Position numbers and translations under genes: made by a program
Assembly (NCBI GenBank): GCA_902826945.1
Contig: CADEGS010000038.1
Span: forward strand, 1-26,969
DNA from: an uncultured bacterium
Lineage (GTDB): Bacteria > Planctomycetota > UBA1135 > GCA-002686595
Direction of reading: 5' to 3'
Length of the DNA: 26,969 nt
The notes under the pieces: generated by a model
The model's input: only the letters and a program-made list of their open reading frames with translations
Told to the model about the DNA's origin: nothing
The model's database searches: none
Shown here: positions 1-6,417 of the stretch, one piece after another
Numbering within the stretch: the first letter of the stretch is position 1
How the letters are laid out: each line of letters starts with the position of its first letter

Positions 1-812
1 CCGGCGAAGCCGATCAGCGCGCCGGGCTCGGCCAGGATCACGTCGGTGACCGAGGCGAACGAGGCGGTCACGCCGCCGGTCGTCGGGTGCGTCATCACGC
101 ACACCGAGAAGCCGCCGGCCTCGTTCAGAGACGCGAGCGCGGCGCAGGTCTTCGCCATCTGCATCAGCGAGAGCACGCCCTCGTGCATGCGCGCGCCGCC
201 GGAGCTCGTGAACACGACGACCGGCAGGCCGCGCTCCGCCGCCAGCTCGCAGGCCAGCGCGACCTTCTCGCCGACGACCTCCCCCATCGAGCCGCCCATG
301 AAGCCGAAGTCGAGCACGGCCAGGACGACGTCGCGGCCCAGGATCTTGCCCGTGCCGCACAGGAGCGCCTCCTTCTGCCCGGTGCGCTCGACCGTGCGCC
401 GGATCTTCTCGGCGTAGGGCTGGTTGTCCTGGAAGTCGAGCCGGTCGAGCGCCTCGAGCTCGGCGTGGCGCTCCTCCCAGCTGTCCTCGTCGAGCAGCAT
501 GCGCACGCGCTCGCGGCCGGGCACCGTGAAGTGGAAGCCGCAGGCCGGGCACACGCGCCCCTTCTCCTCCAGCTCCTTGCGGTAGATCACCTGGGCGCAG
601 GACTCGCACTTGAGCCACAGCCCCCCCGGCATGTCCTTCTTCTTCGAGAAGCGCAGCCGGGCCAGGCGGCCCTCGCGCTTGGGCTCCTCGGGCTTGGCCT
701 CGTCCTCGGCCTCGCCGGCGAGCGGCGGGTGCTTGCCCTTGGGGTCGGGCGCCGGGAGGTCCGGCTGCGGCGGCGTGACCTCGCGCGCCTCGTCCTTGCG
801 CTTGCTCGCCAC
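1..812 (-). CDS. accD: Acetyl-CoA carboxylase carboxyltransferase subunit beta (partial, C-terminus outside window)
   Basis: AccD is the beta subunit of the carboxyltransferase that moves CO2 from carboxy-biotin to acetyl-CoA, giving malonyl-CoA for fatty acid synthesis; it works with AccA in the cytosol. The visible 270 residues show the AccD zinc ribbon (C69, C72, C88, C91, as CESC and CPAC) and then the crotonase-like core, with FGFMGGSMG, FTSSGGARMHEG and THPTTGGVTASFAS. The GTG start at 812 has GGAGAG a few bases upstream and lies 23 bases after the rpe stop. No ATG lies upstream of the zinc ribbon. Compared with E. coli AccD there are roughly 45 extra residues before the ribbon, rich in Pro, Lys and Glu and probably disordered. 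It is the last visible gene of the gap-pgk-rpe-accD unit. The last few dozen residues run off the left edge. Identification is secure; the exact start is likely but not certain. Confidence 0.96.
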   Translation of the reverse strand, partial: MASKRKDEAREVTPPQPDLPAPDPKGKHPPLAGEAEDEAKPEEPKREGRLARLRFSKKKDMPGGLWLKCESCAQVIYRKELEEKGRVCPACGFHFTVPGRERVRMLLDEDSWEERHAELEALDRLDFQDNQPYAEKIRRTVERTGQKEALLCGTGKILGRDVVLAVLDFGFMGGSMGEVVGEKVALACELAAERGLPVVVFTSSGGARMHEGVLSLMQMAKTCAALASLNEAGGFSVCVMTHPTTGGVTASFASVTDVILAEPGALIGFA

Positions 813-835
813 TGGTGGCTCTCCGGCCGTCCCCT

Positions 836-1561
836 TCACGCCCCCCGCGCCTTCTGCGCGGCGTCGCGCAGCGCGCCGATCGCCGCGCCGCGGTCCGCCT
901 GGCGGTAGATCGCCGTGCCCGCCACGAGCGTGTCCGCGCCCGCCGCCGCGCAGCGCGGCAGCGTCTCCGCGTTCAGCCCGCCGTCCATCTCGACGCGGCC
1001 GGCGTAGCCCTGCGCGCGCAGCCAGGTGACCTTGGGCAGCACCTCGGGCATGAAGGACTGGCCGCCGAAGCCGGGGAAGACGCTCATCACGAGCACCATG
1101 TCGACCGCGCCGAGCAGCTCCCCCACGCGCTCGACCGGCGTGTCGGGGTTGAGCGCCACGCCCACCATCGGCACGCCCGTCTCGCGCAAGATCTCGACGA
1201 CGTCCAGCGCGTCGCGCGCCGACGAGGTCACCTCGACGTGGAAGGTCAGGACGTGCGCGCCGGCGTCGGCGAACGCGCGCGCATAGCGCCGCGGGTCGGT
1301 GATCATCAGGTGCACGTCGAGCGGGCGCGACGCGGCGGCCGCGATCCGCTTCACGACCGGCGGGCCGATGGTGAGGTTCGGCACGAAGTGCCCGTCCATC
1401 ACGTCCACGTGGTGCCAGTCGGCGCCGGCGCGCTCGACGCTCTCGAGCTCCTGCGCCAGGCGCGCGAAGTCGCACGAGAGGAGCGAGGGTGCCAGGACGA
1501 GCGCGTTCGCCTCGGCCGCGGGCCCTCCGGCGACCAGGGGCCTGGGTTCTCTCGCGCTCAT
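836..1561 (-). CDS. rpe: Ribulose-phosphate 3-epimerase
   Basis: This cytosolic TIM-barrel enzyme interconverts ribulose 5-phosphate and xylulose 5-phosphate in the pentose phosphate pathway (and the Calvin cycle where present). The 241 residues carry the family motifs in order: APSLLSCDF (24-32), HVDVMDGHFVPN (51-62), DVHLMI (82-87), MSVFPGFGGQSF (159-170) and EMDGGLN (191-197). By family comparison H51, D53, H84 and D193 are the metal-binding and acid/base residues, and all are present. The protein starts about 18 residues earlier than E. coli Rpe. ATG at 1561 is the only usable start I see before the first strand, and it has no Shine-Dalgarno sequence. A TACAAT hexamer ends 8 bases upstream, so the gene may also be read from its own leaderless transcript. 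pgk lies 66 bases upstream and accD 23 bases downstream. Confidence 0.97.
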   Translation of the reverse strand: MSAREPRPLVAGGPAAEANALVLAPSLLSCDFARLAQELESVERAGADWHHVDVMDGHFVPNLTIGPPVVKRIAAAASRPLDVHLMITDPRRYARAFADAGAHVLTFHVEVTSSARDALDVVEILRETGVPMVGVALNPDTPVERVGELLGAVDMVLVMSVFPGFGGQSFMPEVLPKVTWLRAQGYAGRVEMDGGLNAETLPRCAAAGADTLVAGTAIYRQADRGAAIGALRDAAQKARGA

Positions 1562-1569
1562 CCGGCCGG

Positions 1570-1598
1570 ATTGTAGTCCCGGGCCCGCGCCGCTTCCC
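1570..1598 (-). promoter_or_regulatory. Candidate internal promoter for rpe (leaderless)
   Basis: On the minus strand a TACAAT hexamer (1575-1570) stands out in GC-rich surroundings, with GGGAAG 17 bases upstream (1598-1593) as a poor -35. Transcription would begin within about 3 bases of the rpe ATG, which has no Shine-Dalgarno sequence. This is inferred from motif match and spacing only. Confidence 0.35.
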
Positions 1599-1627
1599 AG
1601 CCCGAGGCGCGTCTTGGCCCGGGCGAC

Positions 1628-2809
1628 CTAGCGCTGCAGCACCGCGATCCCCGGCAGGACGCGGCCCTCGAGCAGCTCGAGCGAGGCCCCGCCCCCCGTG
1701 GAGATGTGGTCGATCTCCTCGGCCAGGCCCAGGAGCTCGACCGCCGCGACCGAGTCGCCGCCGCCGACCACCGTGTAGCCCTTGCAGCGCGCCACGGCGC
1801 GGCCGACCGCCGCCGTGCCGGCGCGGAAGCTCTCCCACTCGAAGACGCCCATCGGGCCGTTCCAGACCAGCGTGCGCGCGCCGGCGATCGCCTCGGCGTA
1901 CTGCGTGCGCGTGCGCGGGCCGACGTCGAGCGCCAGCCAGCCGTCGGGGATCGCGTCCACCGTGCGCGGCGGAGCGTCCGCGGCGAAGCGCTCGGCCACG
2001 ACGTGGTCCGTCGGCAGCAGGATCCGGCAGCCGCGCTCGGCGGCGCGCGCCACGGCGCCCCGCACCTGCTCGACCTGCTCGCGCTCGACCAGCGACTTGC
2101 CGACCGGGTCGCCGCGCGCGACGAGGAAGGTGTAGGCCATGCCGCCGCCGATCACGAGCGTGTCCACCGTGTCGACCAGGTGGCTGACCACGGGCAGCTT
2201 GTCCGACACCTTGGCGCCGCCCAGCACGGCCACGAGCGGGCGCTCGGGGTCGTCGAGCACGCGCGCGAAGGCGTCCAGCTCGGCCTGCAGCAGGAGGCCC
2301 GCCGCCGAGGGCAGGAGGCGCGCGACGCCGCACACGGAAGCGTGGTCGCGGTGCGAGCTGCCGAAGGCGTCGTTGACGAACACGTCGCCGCTCTGCGCCA
2401 GCTCCGCGGCGAAGGCCGGGTGCTTCTTCGTCTCCTCGGGGTGGAAGCGCACGTTCTCGAGCAGGCACACGGCGCCGGCCGCGACCGCGCGCGCGACCGC
2501 GCCCGCGGCGGCGGCGCCCACGCAGTCGTCGGCCTTGACCACCGGGTGGCCGAGCAGCTCGCCCAGCCGCTTCGCCACCGGCGTCAAGCGCATGTCCTCG
2601 CGCACCTCGCCCTCGGGGCGCCCGAGGTGGCTCATCACGATCGGGTGCCCGCCGCGCGCCAGGATCTCGCGCAGGTTCGGCAGCGCCTTCGCGATGCGCG
2701 TGTCGTCGGTGATGCGACCGTTCTCGAGCGGGACGTTGAAGTCCTCGCGCACGAGCACGCGCTTGCCAGCCAGCTCGAGCGTGTCGAGGCCCGGGACGGC
2801 GAGGGACAT
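1628..2809 (-). CDS. pgk: Phosphoglycerate kinase
   Basis: Pgk transfers the acyl phosphate of 1,3-bisphosphoglycerate to ADP in glycolysis, and the reverse in gluconeogenesis or CO2 fixation. The 393 residues match the usual bacterial length. Both lobes are intact: REDFNVPL (21-28), HLGRP (61-65), LENVRFHPEE (117-126) and NDAFGSSHRDHAS (146-158) form the substrate-binding N-lobe with its basic patch (R21, R64, R121, R154). LGGAKVSDK (196-204), WNGPMGVFE (316-324), GGGDS (349-353) and STGGGAS (370-376) form the nucleotide-binding C-lobe. ATG 2809 lies 10 bases after the gap stop codon, with a weak AGGG upstream, so the two glycolytic enzymes are almost certainly co-transcribed. Nothing unusual is seen. 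Confidence 0.98.
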   Translation of the reverse strand: MSLAVPGLDTLELAGKRVLVREDFNVPLENGRITDDTRIAKALPNLREILARGGHPIVMSHLGRPEGEVREDMRLTPVAKRLGELLGHPVVKADDCVGAAAAGAVARAVAAGAVCLLENVRFHPEETKKHPAFAAELAQSGDVFVNDAFGSSHRDHASVCGVARLLPSAAGLLLQAELDAFARVLDDPERPLVAVLGGAKVSDKLPVVSHLVDTVDTLVIGGGMAYTFLVARGDPVGKSLVEREQVEQVRGAVARAAERGCRILLPTDHVVAERFAADAPPRTVDAIPDGWLALDVGPRTRTQYAEAIAGARTLVWNGPMGVFEWESFRAGTAAVGRAVARCKGYTVVGGGDSVAAVELLGLAEEIDHISTGGGASLELLEGRVLPGIAVLQR

Positions 2810-2819
2810 CGGCCGGGCC

Positions 2820-3857
2820 CTAGCGCGCGCCCGCGGCCGCCTTGGACCGCGCGGCGCGCACGCCGTGCGCGAACTTCATCAGCTCGACGACGCGGTTCGA
2901 GTAGCCCCACTCGTTGTCGTACCAGCTCACGACCTTCACCATCCGGTCGCCGAGCACCATGGTCGAGAGCGCGTCGAAGACGGAGCTCGCCGGGTTGCCG
3001 ATCACGTCGCTCGAGACCAGCGGGTCCTCGCTGTACTCGAGCACGCCCTTCAGCGGCTTCTTCGCGGCGGCCTGGAAGGCGGCGTTGATCTCCTCCTTGG
3101 TGGCCTTCTTCTTCAGCTCGACCACCAGGTCCACCACCGAGCCGTCCTTGACCGGCACGCGCATCGCGAGCCCGTCCAGCTTGCCCGCCAGCTTCGGCAG
3201 CACCTCGCCCACCGCGCGCGCGGCGCCCGTCGTGGTCGGGATGATGTTCTCCGCCGCGGCGCGCGCGCGGCGCAGGTCCTTGTGCGGCAGGTCGAGGATG
3301 CGCTGGTCGTTGGTGTAGGCGTGCACCGTCGTCATCAGGCCCTTCTCGATGCCGAAGGCGTCGTCGAGCACCTTCGCCAGCGGCGCCAGGCAGTTCGTCG
3401 TGCACGAGGCGTTCGAGATGATCCGGTCGTCGGGCTTCAGCGTCTCCTGGTTCACGCCGAGCACGATGATCGCGTCGATGGCGTCCTTCGGCGGCACCGT
3501 CAGGAGCACCTTCTTGGCCCCGGCGTCGACGTGCTTCTGGCAGTCCGCGCGGCTGGAGAAGATGCCCGTCGACTCGACCGCGAAGTCGATCTTGTTCGCC
3601 TTGTGCGGGAGCTTGGCCGGGTCGCGCTCGGCGGTCACCTGCACCTTGCGGCCGTCGACCGAGATCCAGTCCTTGCCGGCCACGACCTTGCCGGGGAACC
3701 GGCCCTGCACCGAGTCGTACTTCAGCAGGTGGGCGAGCGTGGCCGGATCGGTGATGTCGTTGATCGACACGACCTCCATGTCCTTGCGGGTCTCGATGAT
3801 CCGGAACACGTTGCGGCCGATGCGGCCGAAGCCGTTGATGGCGATGCGCATGCCCAT
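2820..3857 (-). CDS. gap: Glyceraldehyde-3-phosphate dehydrogenase, type I
   Basis: This enzyme oxidises glyceraldehyde 3-phosphate to 1,3-bisphosphoglycerate with NAD and feeds the next gene's product, Pgk. Taken from ATG 3857 the protein has 345 residues. It opens with the Rossmann motif INGFGRIGRN, carries the active-site SNASCTTNCLAP with catalytic C152, and has H179 in TTVHAYTNDQ. A conserved Asp at the end of the second strand (SINDITD) fits NAD preference. The frame stays open upstream to 4025, but those 56 residues are low-complexity and lie ahead of the family's normal N-terminus, so I rejected them. ATG 3851, two codons on, is an equally possible start. The Shine-Dalgarno sequence is weak. 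It is first gene of the gap-pgk-rpe-accD unit, with a probable promoter at 4083-4111 and a long structured leader. Confidence 0.97.
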   Translation of the reverse strand: MGMRIAINGFGRIGRNVFRIIETRKDMEVVSINDITDPATLAHLLKYDSVQGRFPGKVVAGKDWISVDGRKVQVTAERDPAKLPHKANKIDFAVESTGIFSSRADCQKHVDAGAKKVLLTVPPKDAIDAIIVLGVNQETLKPDDRIISNASCTTNCLAPLAKVLDDAFGIEKGLMTTVHAYTNDQRILDLPHKDLRRARAAAENIIPTTTGAARAVGEVLPKLAGKLDGLAMRVPVKDGSVVDLVVELKKKATKEEINAAFQAAAKKPLKGVLEYSEDPLVSSDVIGNPASSVFDALSTMVLGDRMVKVVSWYDNEWGYSNRVVELMKFAHGVRAARSKAAAGAR

Positions 3858-3911
3858 GGCGGGGTGGCTTCTCGGGGGCTGGGGGACGGGGGTGAGCGAG
3901 CTCCGCGCTGC

Positions 3912-3942
3912 GGGTGGGCCGGAGCTCCGCCGGTTCCCACCC
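3912..3942 (-). promoter_or_regulatory. Strong hairpin in the gap leader
   Basis: GGGTGGG (3912-3918) pairs perfectly with CCCACCC (3936-3942). Directly inside, CCGG (3919-3922) pairs with CCGG (3930-3933). A two-base bulge and a 7-base loop complete an 11-bp stem. It lies about 55 bases before the gap start codon within the predicted transcript. No T-run follows, so it looks more like a leader structure than a terminator. The function is unknown. Confidence 0.5.
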
Positions 3943-4082
3943 TCGGCCTCGGGAGGGCGCGTCGCGACGTCCGCGCTCGATCGGGCGGCGGGGCCGGAGG
4001 AGCGCCGCCCGCCAGGATCTCGCAACCCGCCGATCCGCCCCGTTCCCGCGCCGCGCGCAGGTTTCCGGCAGAAACGGGACAG

Positions 4083-4111
4083 AAGGTATCGGCGCCCGCC
4101 GATGGGTTCAA
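4083..4111 (-). promoter_or_regulatory. Probable sigma70-type promoter of the gap-pgk-rpe-accD operon
   Basis: Minus-strand TTGAAC (4111-4106) and TACCTT (4088-4083) are separated by exactly 17 bases. The same -10 hexamer with a TTGAGG -35 and a 17-base spacer precedes the ABC operon at 22798-22826, which strengthens both calls. Transcription would start near 4076, leaving a leader of about 220 nt before gap. Confidence 0.6.
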
Positions 4112-4158
4112 TCGTCGGCTATCCTCGACCCGCCGGCCCCCCTGCACCGCCGCCGTCC

Positions 4159-5652
4159 ATGACGCTCCCTCCCCCGCCTCCCACGACCGCCCCGGAGAGC
4201 CTGGGACGCCGCTGGAGGGAGCTCGCCCTGGCCGCCGGCGTCGCGCCCGACGAGCGGCTCTGCCTGGCCCTCTCGGGCGGCGCGGACAGCGTCTTCCTGC
4301 TGCACGCGATCGCCGCCGCGCGGCCGCGGCCCTCGCTCGTCGCCGTGCACGTGGACCACGGGCTGCGCGGCGCAGCGAGCGACGCGGACGCGCGCTTCTG
4401 CGCCGAGGCCTGCGCCCGCCTGGCCGTGCCCTTCCTCCTGCGCCGCGTCGCGCTCGATGCGGGGCTCGGCTCGCTCGAGGCGCGCGCGCGCGAGGCCCGC
4501 TACCGCGCCCTGGCCGACGCGGCGCGCACGAGCGGCCACACGACGGTCGTCACCGGGCACCACGCCGACGACGCGCTCGAGACGCTGCTCCTGCGCTGGA
4601 TGCGCGGCAGCGTCCCCGCCGCCCTGGTCGGCGCGCGCCGCTCGGCCCGGCTGCCAGGGCACCTGGGCGGAGCCGACGACCTGCGGCTCGTCCGCCCGCT
4701 GGCCCCGCTGCGCCGCGAGGAGGTGCGCGAGGGCCTCGCCGCGCGCGGCCTCGCCTGGCGCGAGGACGCCTCGAACGCCGACCCCCGCCACAACCGCACG
4801 CTCGTGCGCCACGGCCTGGTGCCGGCCCTGGAGCGCTGGTGCGGCGCCGAGGGGCTCGACCACCTGCGCGCCTTCGCGCGCTCGGCCGAGCGCCTGGAGC
4901 AGGAGCTGGCGCGCGCCACCGCCCACCTCGCCTGGTCGCCGGCGCGCCGCGCCTGGCCCGCCGACGGGCCGTACGCCCCGGCCCTGCACGGCGGCGCGCT
5001 GTCGCGCGCGCAGGTGATGCGCCTGCCGCGCGCCCTGCGCCGGCGCGCCCTGTGGCGGCTCCTGACCGAGGCGATCGGCGCCGCGCCCGGCGCCGCGCTG
5101 CTCGAGGGGCTCCTGGACGACCTCGCCTGCGGCCGCTGCACGCGCCACGCGCTGCCGCACGGCCGCCTGCTGCAGCTGCGCGCCGACTCGCTCCTGCTGC
5201 TGCCGCCCGAGCCCGCCGCGCGGCCGCTGGCGCCGGGGCTCGACCTCGAGCTCGCCGTCCCGGGCAGCGTGCGGCTGGCCGACGGACGTCGCATCCGGGC
5301 CGAGCGCGTCGCGCTGCCCGGCCACGCGCCCGTCCCGCGCTCGCCCTGGCAGGTCGAGCTCGACGCGCGGGCGCTGCCGGCCGCGCTGCGCGTGCGGCTG
5401 CCGCGCCCGGGCGACCGCTTCCACGCGCTCGGCGCGCCGGGCTCGAAGCCCCTCGGCCGCTACCTCGCCGGGCGCGGCCTGCCGCGCGAGGAGCGCCGCT
5501 CGCTCCCGCTCGTGCTCGCCGGCGAGGAGCTCGTGTGGGTGCCCGGCTGCGCGCCCTGCGACCCGCGCCGCGTGCAGGCCGCGACCGCGGAGCGCCTGCG
5601 GCTCACGCTCGAGCCCGCCGCGCGCGGTGACAGCGCGGCGCAGGGGCGGTAG
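4159..5652 (+). CDS. tilS: tRNA(Ile)-lysidine synthase
   Basis: TilS attaches lysine to C34 of the minor tRNA-Ile (anticodon CAU) using ATP, changing both its codon reading and its charging from Met to Ile; it is essential in most bacteria. The 497 residues begin with the N-type PP-loop ATPase: SGGADS (39-44), then HVDHGLR (64-70) and HHADDALET (134-142), all TilS signatures. The C-terminal third has the RLPRPGDRFHALG...SKPLGRYL pattern of the TilS tRNA-binding domain. The start is uncertain. ATG 4159 gives a short Pro-rich lead-in and has no Shine-Dalgarno sequence, while ATG 4102 in the same frame would add 19 residues and has AGAAGG about 15 bases upstream. It is first gene of the plus-strand run, with yggS 54 bases downstream. 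Confidence 0.94.
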   Translation: MTLPPPPPTTAPESLGRRWRELALAAGVAPDERLCLALSGGADSVFLLHAIAAARPRPSLVAVHVDHGLRGAASDADARFCAEACARLAVPFLLRRVALDAGLGSLEARAREARYRALADAARTSGHTTVVTGHHADDALETLLLRWMRGSVPAALVGARRSARLPGHLGGADDLRLVRPLAPLRREEVREGLAARGLAWREDASNADPRHNRTLVRHGLVPALERWCGAEGLDHLRAFARSAERLEQELARATAHLAWSPARRAWPADGPYAPALHGGALSRAQVMRLPRALRRRALWRLLTEAIGAAPGAALLEGLLDDLACGRCTRHALPHGRLLQLRADSLLLLPPEPAARPLAPGLDLELAVPGSVRLADGRRIRAERVALPGHAPVPRSPWQVELDARALPAALRVRLPRPGDRFHALGAPGSKPLGRYLAGRGLPREERRSLPLVLAGEELVWVPGCAPCDPRRVQAATAERLRLTLEPAARGDSAAQGR

Positions 5653-5706
5653 GCTCCTCCGCGGCGGCCCAGGGGGCCGCGGCGACCCCGGAGAGGCCGC
5701 CCGCCG

Positions 5707-6417
5707 TTGGAAAAGGAAACGCTGGAGCGCAACCGCCGCGCCGTCCTCGAGCGCATCGAGCGGGCCGAGCGCGCCGCGGGGCGCCCGCCGGGGAGCGTGC
5801 AGCTCGTCGCGGTCACGAAGAGCGTCGGGCCCGAGGTCGCGGAGCTCCTCTCCGCGCTCGGCGCGCGCGACCTCGGCGAGAGCCGCCTGGCCGGCCTCGA
5901 GCGCAAGCACGCCTGGCTCGCCGCGCGCGGCCAGGGCCCGCGCTGGCACTTCCTCGGCCACCTGCAGCGCAACAAGGCGCGCCGGGTGGTCGCGCTGGCC
6001 GACGCGATCCACTCGGTGGACTCGCTGGCTCTGCTCGAGACGATCGCCCGCCACGCGGCGGAGCTCGGCCGCCGCCCCGCGCTCTTCCTCCAGGTGCACC
6101 TCTCGGGCGAGGACGCGAAGGGCGGCTTCGCGGCGGGCGACCTGCCCGACGCGCTCGCGCGCGCGCGCGCGCTCGACCTGCCGCTGCGCGGGCTGATGAC
6201 GATGGCGCCGCTGGCGGGGAGCGACGAGCCGCGCACGAGCGCGCTGCCGGTCTTCCGCGCGCTGGCACGCCTCGGCCTGGACCTCGCCGGCGAGGCCTTC
6301 GAGGACGGACGGCCGCGGCTCTCGATGGGCATGAGCGGCGACTTCGAGGTCGCGATCGAGGCCGGCGCCGACGTCGTGCGCGTCGGCGGCGCGCTCTTCG
6401 CCGGAGAGCCCGCGTGA
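5707..6417 (+). CDS. yggS: YggS/PLPBP-family pyridoxal-phosphate homeostasis protein
   Basis: Members of this family bind PLP in an alanine-racemase-like barrel without known catalysis and keep B6 vitamer and amino acid pools in balance. In the 236 residues K38 in VAVTKSV is the PLP-linking lysine. WHFLGHLQRNKAR, IHSVDS and the C-terminal SMGMSGDFEVAIEAGADVVRVGGALF match the family closely. The TTG start at 5707 is supported by GGAGAGG about 10 bases upstream and by agreement with the usual N-terminus. The last four bases overlap the GTG of the kinase gene (GTGA), so the two are probably translationally coupled. In E. coli the family member sits beside yggU; here a yggU-type gene lies one gene downstream. 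Confidence 0.94.
   Translation: MEKETLERNRRAVLERIERAERAAGRPPGSVQLVAVTKSVGPEVAELLSALGARDLGESRLAGLERKHAWLAARGQGPRWHFLGHLQRNKARRVVALADAIHSVDSLALLETIARHAAELGRRPALFLQVHLSGEDAKGGFAAGDLPDALARARALDLPLRGLMTMAPLAGSDEPRTSALPVFRALARLGLDLAGEAFEDGRPRLSMGMSGDFEVAIEAGADVVRVGGALFAGEPA

Larger units (their letters stand above)
3858..4158. other. Divergent intergenic region gap / tilS
   Basis: This 301-base gap separates the gap operon (minus) from the tilS operon (plus). It contains a minus-strand -35/-10 pair (4083-4111), a strong hairpin (3912-3942), a 9-base direct repeat GAGCTCCGC (3898-3906 and 3922-3930), and a plus-strand TATCCT (4120-4125) that may be the -10 of tilS, though its -35 is poor. I see no gene in it. 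Open frames crossing it are low-complexity extensions of the flanking genes. Confidence 0.75.

Noticed and set aside
3858..4025. N-terminal extension of GAPDH to 401 residues
   Set aside because: The extra 56 residues are low-complexity and precede the universally N-terminal INGFGRIGRN motif. A promoter and leader fit this stretch better.
4097..4125. Plus-strand promoter for tilS using TATCCT at 4120-4125
   Set aside because: The -10 is plausible, but the sequence 17 bases upstream has no resemblance to a -35, so it is mentioned only within the intergenic entry.
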